NCBI RefSeq assembly: GCF_007856155.1
Contig: NZ_CP042266.1
Location: 5,146,001 to 5,210,000, forward strand
DNA length: 64,000 bases
Origin: Streptomyces qinzhouensis
GTDB taxonomy: Bacteria > Actinomycetota > Actinomycetes > Streptomycetales > Streptomycetaceae
Reading direction: 5' to 3'
Part shown: piece by piece, positions 26,324-36,338 of the stretch
Numbering within the stretch: the first letter of the stretch is position 1
Layout of the letters: every line of letters starts with the position of its first letter
Notes under the pieces: model-generated
What the model was told of the DNA's origin: nothing
Database searches by the model: none
What the model saw: only the letters and a program-made list of their open reading frames with translations
Translations under genes and position numbers: made by a program

Positions 26324-27295
26324 ATGACCTCCTCCCTTGACGTGCGCCCGGCCACGCCCGCGGACGCCGAAGCCATCTGCGCCCTGCTGAACGCCGTCGA
26401 TGTGATCGAAGTCGGAAAGCCCGAGACCGATCTCGTCGAGGTACGGGCCGATCTGAGCCATCCGGAAGCGGATCTTCCGAACAATTCGTGGCTCGGCTTC
26501 CGCGACGGCGAGCCGGTGGTCTACGGACTGCTGTGGGACGACTCGGGGGCCGAGCGGATCGATATCGACCAGTACGTCCTCCCGGAGCATCAGGACGCGG
26601 CCGCCGCCGTTCTGGCGCTCCAGGAGGAGCGGGCCCGGGCCAAGGCCGAGGCGAATGGCGCCGACCGGGCCGTCCTCCATCTCCACCTCAACACCGCCCC
26701 GACCCTCGACACCGCGCTGCTGGTGCGCCGCGGCTGGTCGACCGTCCGCCGCTACCACGCCATGGTCCGCTCGCTGGACCCCGCGGCCGACACCGTCCCG
26801 GTCCCGCCGCCGGGTGTGACCCTGCGGGACTGCCGCGACGAGGCCGACCGCAGGATCGCCCACGCCCTGCTCCAGGAGACCTTCGCCGACCATTACGACC
26901 ACCAGGACCGCTCGTACGAGAAGTGGCTGGCCGACCTGGGTGAGCTGGTGAACTGGGAGCTGGTGTGGATCGCGTCCCTCGACGGCGAGGGCGATGTGGC
27001 GGCGATGGCCACCGGAAACCACCGCGAGGCCTACGGCTGGATCGGCAACCTCGGCGTCCGCAAGCAGGTCCGGGGCCGGGGCCTCGGCGGTTTTCTGCTC
27101 CGCCATGCCTTCGGGGTGTACGCGGGCCTGGGCCGCGACGCTCTCGGTCTGGGCGTGGACACCGACAACTCCACGGGTGCCCTGCGGTTGTACGAGACCC
27201 ATGGCATGGACCTGCACTTCGCGGTCGACACCTGGGAGGCCGTGCTCCCGGTCGCCGCGCCGCGGCAGGGCGCCGGGGCCGCGGCAGTGGGGTGA
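26324..27295 (+). CDS. Tandem GNAT acetyltransferase, MshD-like
   Basis: 323 residues with two GNAT halves. The N-terminal half (RPATPADAEAICALLNAVDV) is probably degenerate; the C-terminal half holds the acetyl-CoA motif NLGVRKQVRGRGLGGFLLRH and DTDNSTGALRLYETHGM. The layout is that of mycothiol synthase (MshD), but many actinobacterial paralogues exist and mshB is 9 kb away, so the substrate is left open. ATG at 26324 follows a weak site. It sits alone between two peptide-importer operons. Confidence 0.82.
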   Translation: MTSSLDVRPATPADAEAICALLNAVDVIEVGKPETDLVEVRADLSHPEADLPNNSWLGFRDGEPVVYGLLWDDSGAERIDIDQYVLPEHQDAAAAVLALQEERARAKAEANGADRAVLHLHLNTAPTLDTALLVRRGWSTVRRYHAMVRSLDPAADTVPVPPPGVTLRDCRDEADRRIAHALLQETFADHYDHQDRSYEKWLADLGELVNWELVWIASLDGEGDVAAMATGNHREAYGWIGNLGVRKQVRGRGLGGFLLRHAFGVYAGLGRDALGLGVDTDNSTGALRLYETHGMDLHFAVDTWEAVLPVAAPRQGAGAAAVG

Positions 27296-27305
27296 TGTCT
27301 CCTCC

Positions 27306-27386
27306 GTTCGGGTGAGCGAAAATGCGGTTTGCCCGAACTTGTGGGGATATTCGGTCCTGAGTGGGAGTGAGTCGGCTCAGGACCGA
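27306..27386. promoter_or_regulatory. Two inverted repeats before the second Opp operon
   Basis: GTTCGGG/CCCGAAC (27306-27312, 27332-27338) and TCGGTCCTGAG/CTCAGGACCGA (27351-27361, 27376-27386). The 3' arm of the second abuts the GAGGAGG ribosome site of the next gene. Possible operator or translation-control hairpin. Confidence 0.5.
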
Positions 27387-27397
27387 GGAGGCACCGG

Positions 27398-29038
27398 ATG
27401 CGGGGATCCACGCACGCCCTCAAGGCCATGGGCGGCGCCCTCGCCGCCGTCCTGTCGGCGACGGCCCTGACGGGGTGCGGCGGAGGCGTCTCCACGGGCG
27501 GCAGCGGCCCGGACGGCATCGTCAGCTCCTCCTGGGGCGACCCCCAGAACCCCCTGGAGCCCGCCAACACCAACGAGGTGCAGGGCGGCAAGGTCCTCGA
27601 CATGCTCTTCCGCGGTCTGAAGCGGTACGACCCGAGGACCGGCGCGGCCCAGGACATGCTCGCCGAGCGGATCGACACCACCGACTCCATCACCTTCCAC
27701 ATCACCGTCAAGGACGGCTGGAGCTTCAGCAACGGCGAGAAGGTCACCGCCCGCTCCTTCGTCGACGCCTGGAACTACGGCGCCTATCTGAAGAACGCCC
27801 AGAAGAACGCCTACTTCTTCGGCTACATCGACGGCTACGACCAGGTCCACCCCGCCGAGGGCGACCCCACCGCCACCACCCTGTCCGGACTGACCGTCAC
27901 CGGGGACCGGACCTTCACCGTCCGGCTCAGCCAGAAGTTCTCCACCTGGCCCGACACCCTCGGCTACGCGGCCTTCGCCCCGCTCCCCAGGACCTTCTAC
28001 GACGACCACGCCGGCTGGCTGGCCAAGCCCGTCGGCAACGGCCCGTACTCCGTCGACTCCTACGTCCGCGGCTCCCAGATGTCCCTGCGCCGCTGGGACG
28101 GCTACCCCGGCCCCGACAAACCCCTCAACGGCGGTGTCGACCTGCGGGTCTACATCGACAACAACACCGCCTACACCGATCTCGTCGCCGGCAACCTCGA
28201 CCTCGTCGACGACGTCCCCGCCTCCCAGCTCCGGAACGTGAAGCAGGACCTCGGCGACCGCTACATCAACACCCCCGCGGGCATCATCCAGACCCTCGCC
28301 TTCCCCTACTACGACAAGCGGTGGAACACCCCGAACGGCTACAAGCTCCGCACCGGCCTCTCCATGGCCATCAACCGCCCGAGCATCACCTCCCGCATCT
28401 TCCGCAACACCCGCACCCCCGCCAAGGACTGGACCTCCCCCGTCCTCGGTGTCGACGGCGGCTTCAAGGACACCCTCTGCGGCGACTCCTGCGTCTACGA
28501 CCCCGCCCGCGCCCGGAAACTCGTCCAAGAGGGCGGCGGCATCCCGGGCGGCACCATGAAGATCTCGTACAACGCCGACACCGGCTCCCACAAGGAGTGG
28601 GTCGACGCCGTCTGCAACAGCATCAACAACGCCCTCCGCTCCGACCGCGCCTGCGTCGGCAACCCCCTGGGCACCTTCGCCGACTTCCGCAACCAGGTCA
28701 CCCAGTCCAAGATGAGCGGCCCCTTCCGGGCCGGCTGGCAGATGGACTACCCCCTCATCCAGAACTTCCTCCAGCCGCTCTACTACACCGGCGCCTCGTC
28801 CAACGACGGCAAGTGGAGCAACAGAACCTTCGACGGGCTGGTGGACCGGGCCAACGCCGAATCCGACACCGCGACCGCCGTCCGCACCTTCCAGCAGGCG
28901 GAGGAGGTGGTCCGCGACCAGATGGCGGCCATTCCCCTCTGGTACCAGAACGGCAGCGCCGGGTACGCCCCGCGCATCTCGAACGTCGCCCTCAACCCCT
29001 TCAGTGTCCCGGTCTACAACGAGATCAAGGTCGCCTGA
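27398..29038 (+). CDS. Peptide-binding lipoprotein of second ABC importer
   Basis: Family 5 solute-binding protein, 546 residues. Lipobox LTGC follows MRGSTHALKAMGGALAAVLS. It contains NGEKVTARSFVDAWNYGAYL and GWQMDYPLIQNFLQPLYYTG; the pattern resembles DppA/OppA-type proteins more than nickel- or sugar-binding ones. First gene of a five-gene operon. ATG at 27398 follows GAGGAGGCACCGG. Codon use is extremely C-ending (ACC, CTC, GCC), unlike bldKB. Substrate is predicted to be oligopeptide only. Confidence 0.88.
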   Translation: MRGSTHALKAMGGALAAVLSATALTGCGGGVSTGGSGPDGIVSSSWGDPQNPLEPANTNEVQGGKVLDMLFRGLKRYDPRTGAAQDMLAERIDTTDSITFHITVKDGWSFSNGEKVTARSFVDAWNYGAYLKNAQKNAYFFGYIDGYDQVHPAEGDPTATTLSGLTVTGDRTFTVRLSQKFSTWPDTLGYAAFAPLPRTFYDDHAGWLAKPVGNGPYSVDSYVRGSQMSLRRWDGYPGPDKPLNGGVDLRVYIDNNTAYTDLVAGNLDLVDDVPASQLRNVKQDLGDRYINTPAGIIQTLAFPYYDKRWNTPNGYKLRTGLSMAINRPSITSRIFRNTRTPAKDWTSPVLGVDGGFKDTLCGDSCVYDPARARKLVQEGGGIPGGTMKISYNADTGSHKEWVDAVCNSINNALRSDRACVGNPLGTFADFRNQVTQSKMSGPFRAGWQMDYPLIQNFLQPLYYTGASSNDGKWSNRTFDGLVDRANAESDTATAVRTFQQAEEVVRDQMAAIPLWYQNGSAGYAPRISNVALNPFSVPVYNEIKVA

Positions 29039-29059
29039 CGGCCGCCTTCGGGAGCCCCC

Positions 29060-29983
29060 ATGGGACGTTATGTGATCCGGCGTCTGCTCCAGATGATCCC
29101 GGTCTTCTTCGGCGCCACCCTCCTCATCTTCCTGATGGTCAATGTGATGGGCGACCCCATCGCCGGGCTCTGCGGCCAGATCCAGTGCGACCCCGCCACC
29201 ACCGCCCAGCTACGCGCCCAGTACGGCCTCGACAAACCCCTGTGGCAGCAGTACCTGACCTATATGGGCGATCTCTTCCGGGGCGACTTCGGCACCGCCT
29301 TCAACGGACAGCCCGTCACCGAACTGATGGCCGCCGCCTTCCCCGTCACCATCCGGCTGACCCTCGTCGCCATCTGCTTCGAGATCGTCATCGGCATCAC
29401 CCTCGGCGTACTGACCGGCCTCTGGCGCGGCCGCCCGATCGACACCGGCGTCCTGCTGCTCACCCTCGTCGTGATCTCCGTGCCGACCTTCGTCACCGGT
29501 CTGCTGCTCCAGCTGCTGCTCGGCGTCGAATGGGGCATCATCAAACCCGCCGTCTCACCCGGCGCGCCCCTCGACGAACTGATCGTCCCCGGGCTGGTGC
29601 TGGCCTCGGTATCGCTGGCGTACGTCACCCGCCTCACCCGCACCTCCATCGCCGAGAACGCCCGCTCGGACTACGTCCGCACGGCCCGCGCCAAGGGACT
29701 GCCCCGCCGCCGGGTCGTCACCCGCCATCTGCTGCGCAACTCCCTCATCCCCGTCGTCACCTTCATCGGCGCCGATATCGGCGCCCTGATGGGCGGGGCC
29801 ATCGTCACCGAGCGGATCTTCAACATCCATGGCGTCGGCTACCAGCTCTACCAGGGCATCGTCCGCCAGAACACCCAGACCGTGGTCGGTTTCGTGACCG
29901 TGCTGGTGCTGGTCTTCCTGCTGATCAATCTGCTCGTCGACCTGCTGTACGCCGTACTCGACCCGAGGATCCGCTATGCCTGA
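29060..29983 (+). CDS. ABC permease, DppB type
   Basis: 307 residues with six predicted helices, starting MGRYVIRRLLQMIPVFFGAT. A large first periplasmic loop carries CGQIQC. EAA loop: SDYVRTARAKGLPRRRVVTR. Ends LLVDLLYAVLDPRIRYA, typical for the family. It lies 21 bp after the binding-protein gene and overlaps the next by 8 bp. Confidence 0.92.
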   Translation: MGRYVIRRLLQMIPVFFGATLLIFLMVNVMGDPIAGLCGQIQCDPATTAQLRAQYGLDKPLWQQYLTYMGDLFRGDFGTAFNGQPVTELMAAAFPVTIRLTLVAICFEIVIGITLGVLTGLWRGRPIDTGVLLLTLVVISVPTFVTGLLLQLLLGVEWGIIKPAVSPGAPLDELIVPGLVLASVSLAYVTRLTRTSIAENARSDYVRTARAKGLPRRRVVTRHLLRNSLIPVVTFIGADIGALMGGAIVTERIFNIHGVGYQLYQGIVRQNTQTVVGFVTVLVLVFLLINLLVDLLYAVLDPRIRYA

Positions 29984-30965
29984 GCCGCCGTACGATCCCG
30001 ACCGCGCCCTCGGCGGCGCGATCGCGCCCACCGGCGCGGGCGGCACCATGGACCTGGCCACCGAGGAGGGCGCCTCCCTGGAGCGGGGCCCGGAAGAGCC
30101 GGGCTCCGGGCCGGCCGCGAAACCGCGCAGCCTCTGGTCCGACGCCTGGCACGATCTGCGCCGTAACCCCGTCTTCATCCTCTCCGCGCTGGTCATCCTC
30201 TTTCTGGTGGTCATCGCGATCTGGCCGCAGTCCATCACCTCCGGAAACCCCCTCGACTGCGATCTCGCCAAATCGCAGGAGGGCTCCCAGCCCGGCCACC
30301 CCTTCGGTTTCGACGGCCAGGGCTGCGACGTCTACACCCGGACCGTGTACGGGGCCCGGGCCTCGGTGACCGTCGGCTTCTGCGCCACCCTCGGAGTCGC
30401 CGTCCTCGGCTCCGTCCTCGGCGGGCTCGCCGGATTCTTCGGCGGCGCGGGCGACGCCGTGCTCTCCCGGGTCACCGATATCTTCTTCGCCATCCCGGTC
30501 GTCCTCGGCGGTCTCGTCCTGCTCTCCGTCGTCACCAGCAACACCGTCTGGCCGGTCATCGGCTTCATGGTCCTGCTCGGCTGGCCGCAGGTCTCCCGGA
30601 TCGCCCGCGGCTCGGTGATCACCACCAAACAGAACGACTACGTCCAGGCCGCCCGCGCCCTCGGCGCCTCCAGCAGCCGGATGCTGCTCCGCCATATCGC
30701 GCCCAACGCGGTCGCGCCCGTCATCGTCGTCGCGACCATCGCCCTCGGCACGTACATCTCCCTGGAAGCGACCCTGTCCTACCTCGGCGTCGGCCTCAAA
30801 CCCCCGACCGTCTCCTGGGGCATCGACATCTCGGCCGCCTCCCCCTACATCCGCAACGCCCCGCACATGCTGCTGTGGCCCGCCGGAGCGCTGGCTATCA
30901 CGGTGCTGGCGTTCATCATGCTCGGCGACGCGGTCCGCGACGCCCTCGACCCCAAGCTGCGCTGA
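29976..30965 (+). CDS. ABC permease, DppC type
   Basis: 329 residues. The N-terminal 55 residues are cytoplasmic and Gly/Glu-rich, then SDAWHDLRRNPVFILSALVI begins the first helix. The periplasmic loop HPFGFDGQGCDVYTRTVYGA is the conserved DppC motif; EAA loop: QNDYVQAARALGASSSRMLL. Ends MLGDAVRDALDPKLR. Overlaps dppB-type gene by 8 bp, consistent with coupling. Confidence 0.92.
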   Translation: MPEPPYDPDRALGGAIAPTGAGGTMDLATEEGASLERGPEEPGSGPAAKPRSLWSDAWHDLRRNPVFILSALVILFLVVIAIWPQSITSGNPLDCDLAKSQEGSQPGHPFGFDGQGCDVYTRTVYGARASVTVGFCATLGVAVLGSVLGGLAGFFGGAGDAVLSRVTDIFFAIPVVLGGLVLLSVVTSNTVWPVIGFMVLLGWPQVSRIARGSVITTKQNDYVQAARALGASSSRMLLRHIAPNAVAPVIVVATIALGTYISLEATLSYLGVGLKPPTVSWGIDISAASPYIRNAPHMLLWPAGALAITVLAFIMLGDAVRDALDPKLR

Positions 30966-30979
30966 AGGGGAGTGCCGGG

Positions 30980-32110
30980 ATGCTGCTCGAAGTCCGCGAT
31001 CTACAGGTCGAGTTCCGTACCCGCGACGGCGTCTCCCGGGCCGTCAACGGCGTCAGTTACGGCGTCGCCGAGGGCGAGACGCTGGCCGTGCTCGGCGAGT
31101 CCGGCTCGGGGAAGTCGGTCACCGCCCAGGCCGTGATGGGCATCCTCGACAGCCCGCCCGGCCGGATCGCCGGCGGCCAGGTGCTGTTCCGCGGCCGCGA
31201 TCTGCTCACCCTCAAGGAGAACGAGCGGCGCCGGGTGCGCGGCGCGGAGATCGCCATGATCTTCCAGGACGCGCTCTCCGCCCTCAATCCCGTCCTCAGC
31301 GTCGGCGCCCAGCTGGCCGAGATGTACACCGTCCACCGGGGGCTGAAGCGCAAGGAGGCCCGTGCGAAGGCCGTGGAGCTGATGGAGCGTGTCGGCATCC
31401 CGGCCGCCGCCGAACGCGTCGGTGACTATCCGCACCAGTTCTCCGGCGGAATGCGCCAGCGCATCATGATCGCGATGGCGCTGGCCCTCGAACCCGCCCT
31501 GATCATCGCCGACGAGCCCACCACCGCTCTCGACGTCACCGTCCAGGCCCAGGTCATGGAGCTGCTCGCCCGGCTCAGGGACGAGACCGGCATGGCGCTG
31601 ATCCTGATCACCCATGATCTCGGCGTCGTCGCGGACGTCGCCGACCGGATCGCCGTGATGTACGCGGGCCGGATCGTCGAGACCGCCCCCGTCCACGACA
31701 TCTACCGCGCCCCCGCCCACCCCTACACCCGCGGACTCCTCGACTCCGTGCCCCGGCTCGACCAGAAGGGACACGAGCTGTACGCGATCAAGGGGCTGCC
31801 GCCGAATCTGCAGCGGATCCCCGCCGGCTGCGCGTTCCACCCCCGCTGCCCGATCGCCCGGGACGTCTGCCGGACGGACGTACCACCGCTGTACGAGGTG
31901 GGACCGGGGCGCCGCAGCGCCTGTCACTTCTGGCCCGAGACCCTGGCCGGTGCGGCCGGCGCGAACAGTACGGGCGGTGCGGGCGGTGCGGGCGGTGCGG
32001 GTGAACCCGGAGACGGCGGTACGTCCGCGGGCCCGGCACCGGGCCCGGCACCGGGCCCGGGCACCGGACCCGGTACCGGCGGCGGCGAGGAGGCGGGCGG
32101 CCGTGACTGA
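30980..32110 (+). CDS. ABC ATPase, DppD type, with Gly/Pro tail
   Basis: 376 residues. Walker [10 protein letters not shown], signature FSGGMRQR, Walker [13 protein letters not shown], switch THDLG, C-terminal [15 protein letters not shown]. Beyond the normal end there are about 50 residues of Gly/Ala/Pro repeats ([32 protein letters not shown]). ATG at 30980 follows AAGGGGAG. Confidence 0.92.
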   Translation: MLLEVRDLQVEFRTRDGVSRAVNGVSYGVAEGETLAVLGESGSGKSVTAQAVMGILDSPPGRIAGGQVLFRGRDLLTLKENERRRVRGAEIAMIFQDALSALNPVLSVGAQLAEMYTVHRGLKRKEARAKAVELMERVGIPAAAERVGDYPHQFSGGMRQRIMIAMALALEPALIIADEPTTALDVTVQAQVMELLARLRDETGMALILITHDLGVVADVADRIAVMYAGRIVETAPVHDIYRAPAHPYTRGLLDSVPRLDQKGHELYAIKGLPPNLQRIPAGCAFHPRCPIARDVCRTDVPPLYEVGPGRRSACHFWPETLAGAAGANSTGGAGGAGGAGEPGDGGTSAGPAPGPAPGPGTGPGTGGGEEAGGRD

Positions 32111-33308
32111 GACCACCGCGAGACCGGCGCCCGCCGCGACCACGGCCGAACCGATCCTCGAAGTCCGCGACCTGGTCAAGCACTACCCCCTCACCCAGGG
32201 CATCCTTTTCCGCCGGCAGGTGGGGGCCGTCCGCGCCGTCGACGGCGTGGACCTCGACCTCCACCGCGGCGAGACCCTCGGCATCGTCGGCGAGTCCGGC
32301 TGCGGCAAGTCCACCGTCGCCCGCATGCTGGTCCAGCTCGAACGCCCCACGGCCGGCCGGATCCGCTACCGGGGCGAGGACATCACCCGGCTGTCCGGCC
32401 GGGCCCTGAAGGCTGTACGCCGCAATATCCAGATGGTGTTCCAGGACCCGTACACCTCCCTGAACCCCCGGATGACCGTCGGCGACATCATCGGGGAGCC
32501 GTACGACATCCATCCCGAGGCCGCGCCCAAGGGCGACCGGCGGCGCCGGGTGCGGGAACTGCTCGACACCGTCGGCCTCGACCCCGACTTCATCAACCGC
32601 TACCCCCACCAGTTCAGCGGCGGTCAGCGGCAGCGCATCGGCATCGCCCGCGGGCTCGCACTGCGCCCGGAGATCGTCGTCGCCGACGAACCCGTCTCGG
32701 CGCTCGACGTCTCCGTCCAGGCCCAGGTGGTCAACCTCCTGATGCGGCTCCAGCGCGAGTTCGGCCTCAGCCTGGTGTTCATCGCCCACGATCTGTCGAT
32801 CGTGCGGCATATCTCCGACCGGGTGGGTGTGATGTATCTGGGGCGGGTGGTGGAGCTGGGGCGCCAGGAGGAGATCTACGACCATCCGACGCATCCGTAC
32901 ACCCAGGCGCTGCTCTCCGCCGTGCCCGTACCCGATCCGGCCGCGCGGGCCCACCGCGAGCGGATCATCCTCGGCGGGGACGTGCCGTCGCCCGCGCACA
33001 TCCCCTCCGGCTGCCGCTTCCGCACCCGCTGCTGGAAGGCACAGGAGCGGTGTGCCCTGGAGGTACCGCTGCTGGCCGTCCCGGCGGAGTTCCGGCTCGC
33101 GGAGGAAGGTCCGGTACGGCACCCCTCGGCCTGCCACTTCGCGGAGGAGCGGCAGGTGGTCCCGCCGGGGCGACCGCAGGACCCCGGGGAGCACCGGGAG
33201 GGCCCGGATCATCAGGAGGACCCCGGGGCACACCGGGAGGCCCCCGATCACCGGGAGCACCCGGAGGGTCCGGATCACCCGGGCCCCGGGGCTCCGCCGA
33301 ACGGCTGA
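32103..33308 (+). CDS. ABC ATPase, DppF type, with His-rich tail
   Basis: 401 residues. Walker [10 protein letters not shown], signature FSGGQRQR, Walker [13 protein letters not shown], switch AHDLS, C-terminal [15 protein letters not shown]. The last 40 residues are a repetitive acidic His-rich tail ([20 protein letters not shown] type units) encoded by degenerate DNA repeats near 33190-33290. GTG at 32103 overlaps the previous gene by 8 bp. Confidence 0.92.
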   Translation: MTETTARPAPAATTAEPILEVRDLVKHYPLTQGILFRRQVGAVRAVDGVDLDLHRGETLGIVGESGCGKSTVARMLVQLERPTAGRIRYRGEDITRLSGRALKAVRRNIQMVFQDPYTSLNPRMTVGDIIGEPYDIHPEAAPKGDRRRRVRELLDTVGLDPDFINRYPHQFSGGQRQRIGIARGLALRPEIVVADEPVSALDVSVQAQVVNLLMRLQREFGLSLVFIAHDLSIVRHISDRVGVMYLGRVVELGRQEEIYDHPTHPYTQALLSAVPVPDPAARAHRERIILGGDVPSPAHIPSGCRFRTRCWKAQERCALEVPLLAVPAEFRLAEEGPVRHPSACHFAEERQVVPPGRPQDPGEHREGPDHQEDPGAHREAPDHREHPEGPDHPGPGAPPNG

Positions 33309-33399
33309 CACTCTTTTACACGGGGGCAATCTCCTTGTCTCCGCGCCGATATACGGGCCCGGCAGGCTGCGGGGCGTACGGCCGTGCGGGTGCCGTACT

Positions 33400-33432
33400 C
33401 CGGCCGGGGCCCCCTGGAGCGGCCCCGGCCGG
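33400..33432. terminator. Bidirectional terminator, Opp operon / S9 peptidase
   Basis: CCGGCCGGGGCC (33400-33411) pairs with GGCCCCGGCCGG (33421-33432) around 9 nt, with further CGGGTGCC/GGCACCCG pairing outside. Sits between convergent genes. Confidence 0.82.
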
Positions 33433-33453
33433 CACCCGTGCCGGGCCGGTCCC

Positions 33454-35655
33454 TCAGCCCGCGCGGCGAGCGGCCCCGAGGCTCCGCCGGAGGAAGTCCA
33501 CCTGGAGGTGGAGCAGATTCTCCGCCACCTCCTCCTGGGGCGTCATATGGGTCACCCCGCTCAGCGGGAGCACCTCGTGCGGTCGGCCCGCCGCCAGCAG
33601 GGCCGATGACAGGCGCAGGGAGTGCGCGATCACCACGTTGTCGTCCGCGAAGCCGTGGACGATCATCAGCGGCCGGGCGGGCTCCGCCGCGCCGCTCAGC
33701 CCCTCGTCCGTGATGAGCGAGTTCGCCGCGTACACCTCGGGGTGCTCGTCCGGATGGCCGAGATACCGCTCCGTGTAGTGGGTGTCGTACAGCCGCTGGT
33801 CCGTCGCGGGGGCGCCCGCGATCGCCGCGTGGAAGACATCGGGCCGGCGCAGTACCGCCAGCGCCGCGAGAAAGCCCCCGAAGGACCAGCCCCGGATCGC
33901 CACCCGCCCCAGGTCCAGCGGGAAGTCGCCGGCGAGCGCGTGCAGTGCCGCGATCTGGTCGTCGAGGATCATGCCGAAGTCGCCCGCGACGGCCTTCTCC
34001 CAGGCCGGAGTGGGTCCCGGAGTGCCCCGCCCGTCGGCGACGACCACCGCGAAGCCCTGGTCGGCGAACCACTGTGACGTGAGATGGGCATTGTGGGCGG
34101 CGACCACCTTACGGGCGTGGGGCCCGCCGTACGGGTCCATGAGGACCGGCAGCGGCCCCCGGGACTCCTCGTACCCCCTCGGCAGCAGCACCGCGCAGGG
34201 GATGCGCCGCTCGCCCGCCGCGACGAGCCTGGGCCGGGCGGTGAGCACGGGCTCCTCGGCGTACGAGGCGATGGTGGCGATCCGCTTGCCGTCGCGCAGC
34301 ACGGCGTAATCCGTGTCCGGCGTGTCGGGGCGGGCGGAGACCAGGACGGTCACCGCGCCCGAGCGGACCGCGGTATGCACTCCGCGGCCCTCGGAGATCC
34401 GTTCGACTCCCCGTTCGCCGACCCGGTAGACATGGACCTCGCCCAGTTCGGGCGCCGCCGCCTCCGCTCCCGCCGACGCCGATACGAGGACGTCCTCGTC
34501 GCCGACGGCGAGGACGGCCCGGACCTGGAGCCCGGCGCCCGTCAGCGCCCGGTCCCCGACCGTCAGCACCCGTGCGCCGCCCTCGTCGGCGATCCGGACC
34601 AACTGCCCGCGGGGCGTCCGGGCGGGCACCCCGGCGAAAAGATCAAGCCAGATCGGATCCTCGTCCAGATGGACGGTACGGGTCTCGCCGGAGCCGGTGT
34701 CGACGGCCAGACAGCGCTGGGTGCGCTGGTCCCGCGCCTGCACCAACAGCAGCGGCGGGCCCGCCGCCGACCAGTGCACCCGCGCCAGATAGGGATAGGC
34801 GGCCCGGTCCCAGACCACCTCGGTCCGCCCGCCGCCGCCGACGGGGACCAGGAAGAGGCGTACCTCGGCGTTGGGGGTGCCGGCCGACGGGTAGGCGACC
34901 CGGCGCGGGGCCCGGTCCGGCCGCGCCGGGTCCGCGATCCACCAGCGCCGTACCGCCCGCTCGTCGACCCGCGCGACCAGCAGCCGGTCCGACTCCGGCG
35001 ACCACCAGTAGCCCCGGTCGCGGCCCATGCTCTCCGCCGCGATGTACTCGGCGGACCCGTACGAGATCCCGCACTCGCCGCCGGCCCCGGTCTCTTCGGT
35101 CTCTTCGGGGGAGGGCTCCGCGAGCGCCAGATCCCCGGTGCCGTCCGCGCCGACGACCCGCAGCGCACCGCCGGAGACATAGGCGATCCGCCTCCCGTCG
35201 GGGGCGGGCCTCGGATCGAGCACCGGCCCTCTTACGGGTAGTTCACGGGATGCGCCGGTCCGCAACTCCGCCGTGAACAGACGTCCGGAGAGCGAGAAGG
35301 CGGCCAACTCGGCCGCCCCGTCGACCGCGTAGCCCACGATGCCCGCCGAGCCGTCCCGGCTGCGCTCCCGGCGGGCCAGCTCCGCCGCCGAAAGTTGCTC
35401 CTGCGAATTCCCCAGCAGGGCACGGGGATCGGCCACCGACCGTTCCCGGAAAGCCCCTTCCGGCTCTACCGTGGTGGGGTGGTCGTCGAGGTCGAGCACC
35501 CAGAGCGCGCCCTCCCGTTCGGTTCCGGACACCGAACGGATGAAGACCACACGGGAACCGTCCGGTGCCACCGTGAACGAGCGGGGCGCGCCCAGAGAAA
35601 ACCGCTGGGTACGGGCGAACTGGCGTGGAAAGGAGCTCTGTTGCCTCATGGTCAT
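33454..35655 (-). CDS. S9-family peptidase (DPP IV-like)
   Basis: 733 residues. An N-terminal beta-propeller (about 20-470) is followed by an alpha/beta-hydrolase domain. The nucleophile is Ser in IRGWSFGGFLAAL, the Asp lies in IVHGFADDNV, and the His in LSGVTHMTPQEE. The WSFGG elbow is a common actinobacterial variant. No signal peptide, so cytoplasmic. Expected to remove dipeptides from peptides, a sensible partner to the neighbouring peptide importers, though transcribed convergently. ATG at 35655 (MTMRQQSSFPRQFA) is chosen; 35649 is an alternative. Confidence 0.9.
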   Translation of the reverse strand: MTMRQQSSFPRQFARTQRFSLGAPRSFTVAPDGSRVVFIRSVSGTEREGALWVLDLDDHPTTVEPEGAFRERSVADPRALLGNSQEQLSAAELARRERSRDGSAGIVGYAVDGAAELAAFSLSGRLFTAELRTGASRELPVRGPVLDPRPAPDGRRIAYVSGGALRVVGADGTGDLALAEPSPEETEETGAGGECGISYGSAEYIAAESMGRDRGYWWSPESDRLLVARVDERAVRRWWIADPARPDRAPRRVAYPSAGTPNAEVRLFLVPVGGGGRTEVVWDRAAYPYLARVHWSAAGPPLLLVQARDQRTQRCLAVDTGSGETRTVHLDEDPIWLDLFAGVPARTPRGQLVRIADEGGARVLTVGDRALTGAGLQVRAVLAVGDEDVLVSASAGAEAAAPELGEVHVYRVGERGVERISEGRGVHTAVRSGAVTVLVSARPDTPDTDYAVLRDGKRIATIASYAEEPVLTARPRLVAAGERRIPCAVLLPRGYEESRGPLPVLMDPYGGPHARKVVAAHNAHLTSQWFADQGFAVVVADGRGTPGPTPAWEKAVAGDFGMILDDQIAALHALAGDFPLDLGRVAIRGWSFGGFLAALAVLRRPDVFHAAIAGAPATDQRLYDTHYTERYLGHPDEHPEVYAANSLITDEGLSGAAEPARPLMIVHGFADDNVVIAHSLRLSSALLAAGRPHEVLPLSGVTHMTPQEEVAENLLHLQVDFLRRSLGAARRAG

Positions 35656-35715
35656 GCCGCCGAACCTTATGCGTGTGCGCCCCCGCGTGCTGCCGTGCAC
35701 CGACTGATGCGTTAG

Positions 35716-35736
35716 TACGGATAGTTATGATCCGTA
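35716..35736. promoter_or_regulatory. Inverted repeat in divergent promoter region
   Basis: TACGGAT-agttatg-ATCCGTA (35716-35736) lies in the 155-bp gap between the divergent S9 peptidase and small membrane protein genes. A candidate operator; binding protein unknown. Confidence 0.45.
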
Positions 35737-35810
35737 GCGCGAGGTGGGTAGGAACCATCTGCGCGTGCAACCTGTCTGTCCCGATCGAATATCTGTGGAG
35801 GTGAACCGCC

Positions 35811-36005
35811 GTGGCACTCTCAGTTTCGGCGGTGGTGCTGCTGGCGATCGTCGTCTTCCTGCTGGTCCGGAAGTCCGGGCTCAAGGGCGGGCATGCGGTT
35901 GTCTGCGTGTTGTTCGGTTTCTTCCTCGCCAGCTCGTCCTTCGAGCCGACGATCACGGATCTGACGGCGAGCGTCGGAAACATGATCGGCGACCTGAAGT
36001 TCTGA
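35811..36005 (+). CDS. Small membrane protein (64 aa)
   Basis: 64 residues with two hydrophobic segments: ALSVSAVVLLAIVVFLLVRK and GHAVVCVLFGFFLASSSF, then a polar TITDLTASVGNMIGDLKF tail. GTG at 35811 has GGAGGTG upstream. Small proteins of this sort are widespread in Streptomyces and uncharacterised; some sit in mobile elements, but nothing mobile is next to this copy. Confidence 0.75.
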   Translation: MALSVSAVVLLAIVVFLLVRKSGLKGGHAVVCVLFGFFLASSSFEPTITDLTASVGNMIGDLKF

Positions 36006-36338
36006 CCGGGCTCCCGCCTGTGTGCGGGGGTCCTTCTTTTTGGCCGCTTCCGGTTTCGCGCCGGTTCCGCGCTGGTCCTGCGCCCCTTGTGCGCCGGTCC
36101 CGTGCCGCTCGGTGCTGCCCTTGTGTCCGTACACCCGTCTCCCCGACTCCTGCCGACCCCGACCCCGCGCCCTGACCCCGCGCTGACTCCGACCCGATCC
36201 CGCCGGTCATCGCCCGTGTCCGCGGCCGACCGGAACCGCCCGTGTCCGACCCCCGGCAGTTCATGGATCGACCGTCCTGCGGCCGGGGGACTTCACCGTT
36301 GCGCCACGTGCTCCGGCCCGGGCTCGTAGGCTGTCTCC
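36006..36338. other. Intergenic region before mshB
   Basis: Begins with CCCGC-ctgtgt-GCGGG followed by a T-rich TCCTTCTTTTT (36013-36041), a plausible intrinsic terminator for the small membrane protein. The remainder is C-rich without a convincing ORF; the mshB promoter should lie near its end. Confidence 0.55.

Noticed and set aside
27361..30369. 1002-aa Arg/Pro-rich open frame on the plus strand
   Set aside because: Out-of-frame reading of the binding-protein and permease genes.
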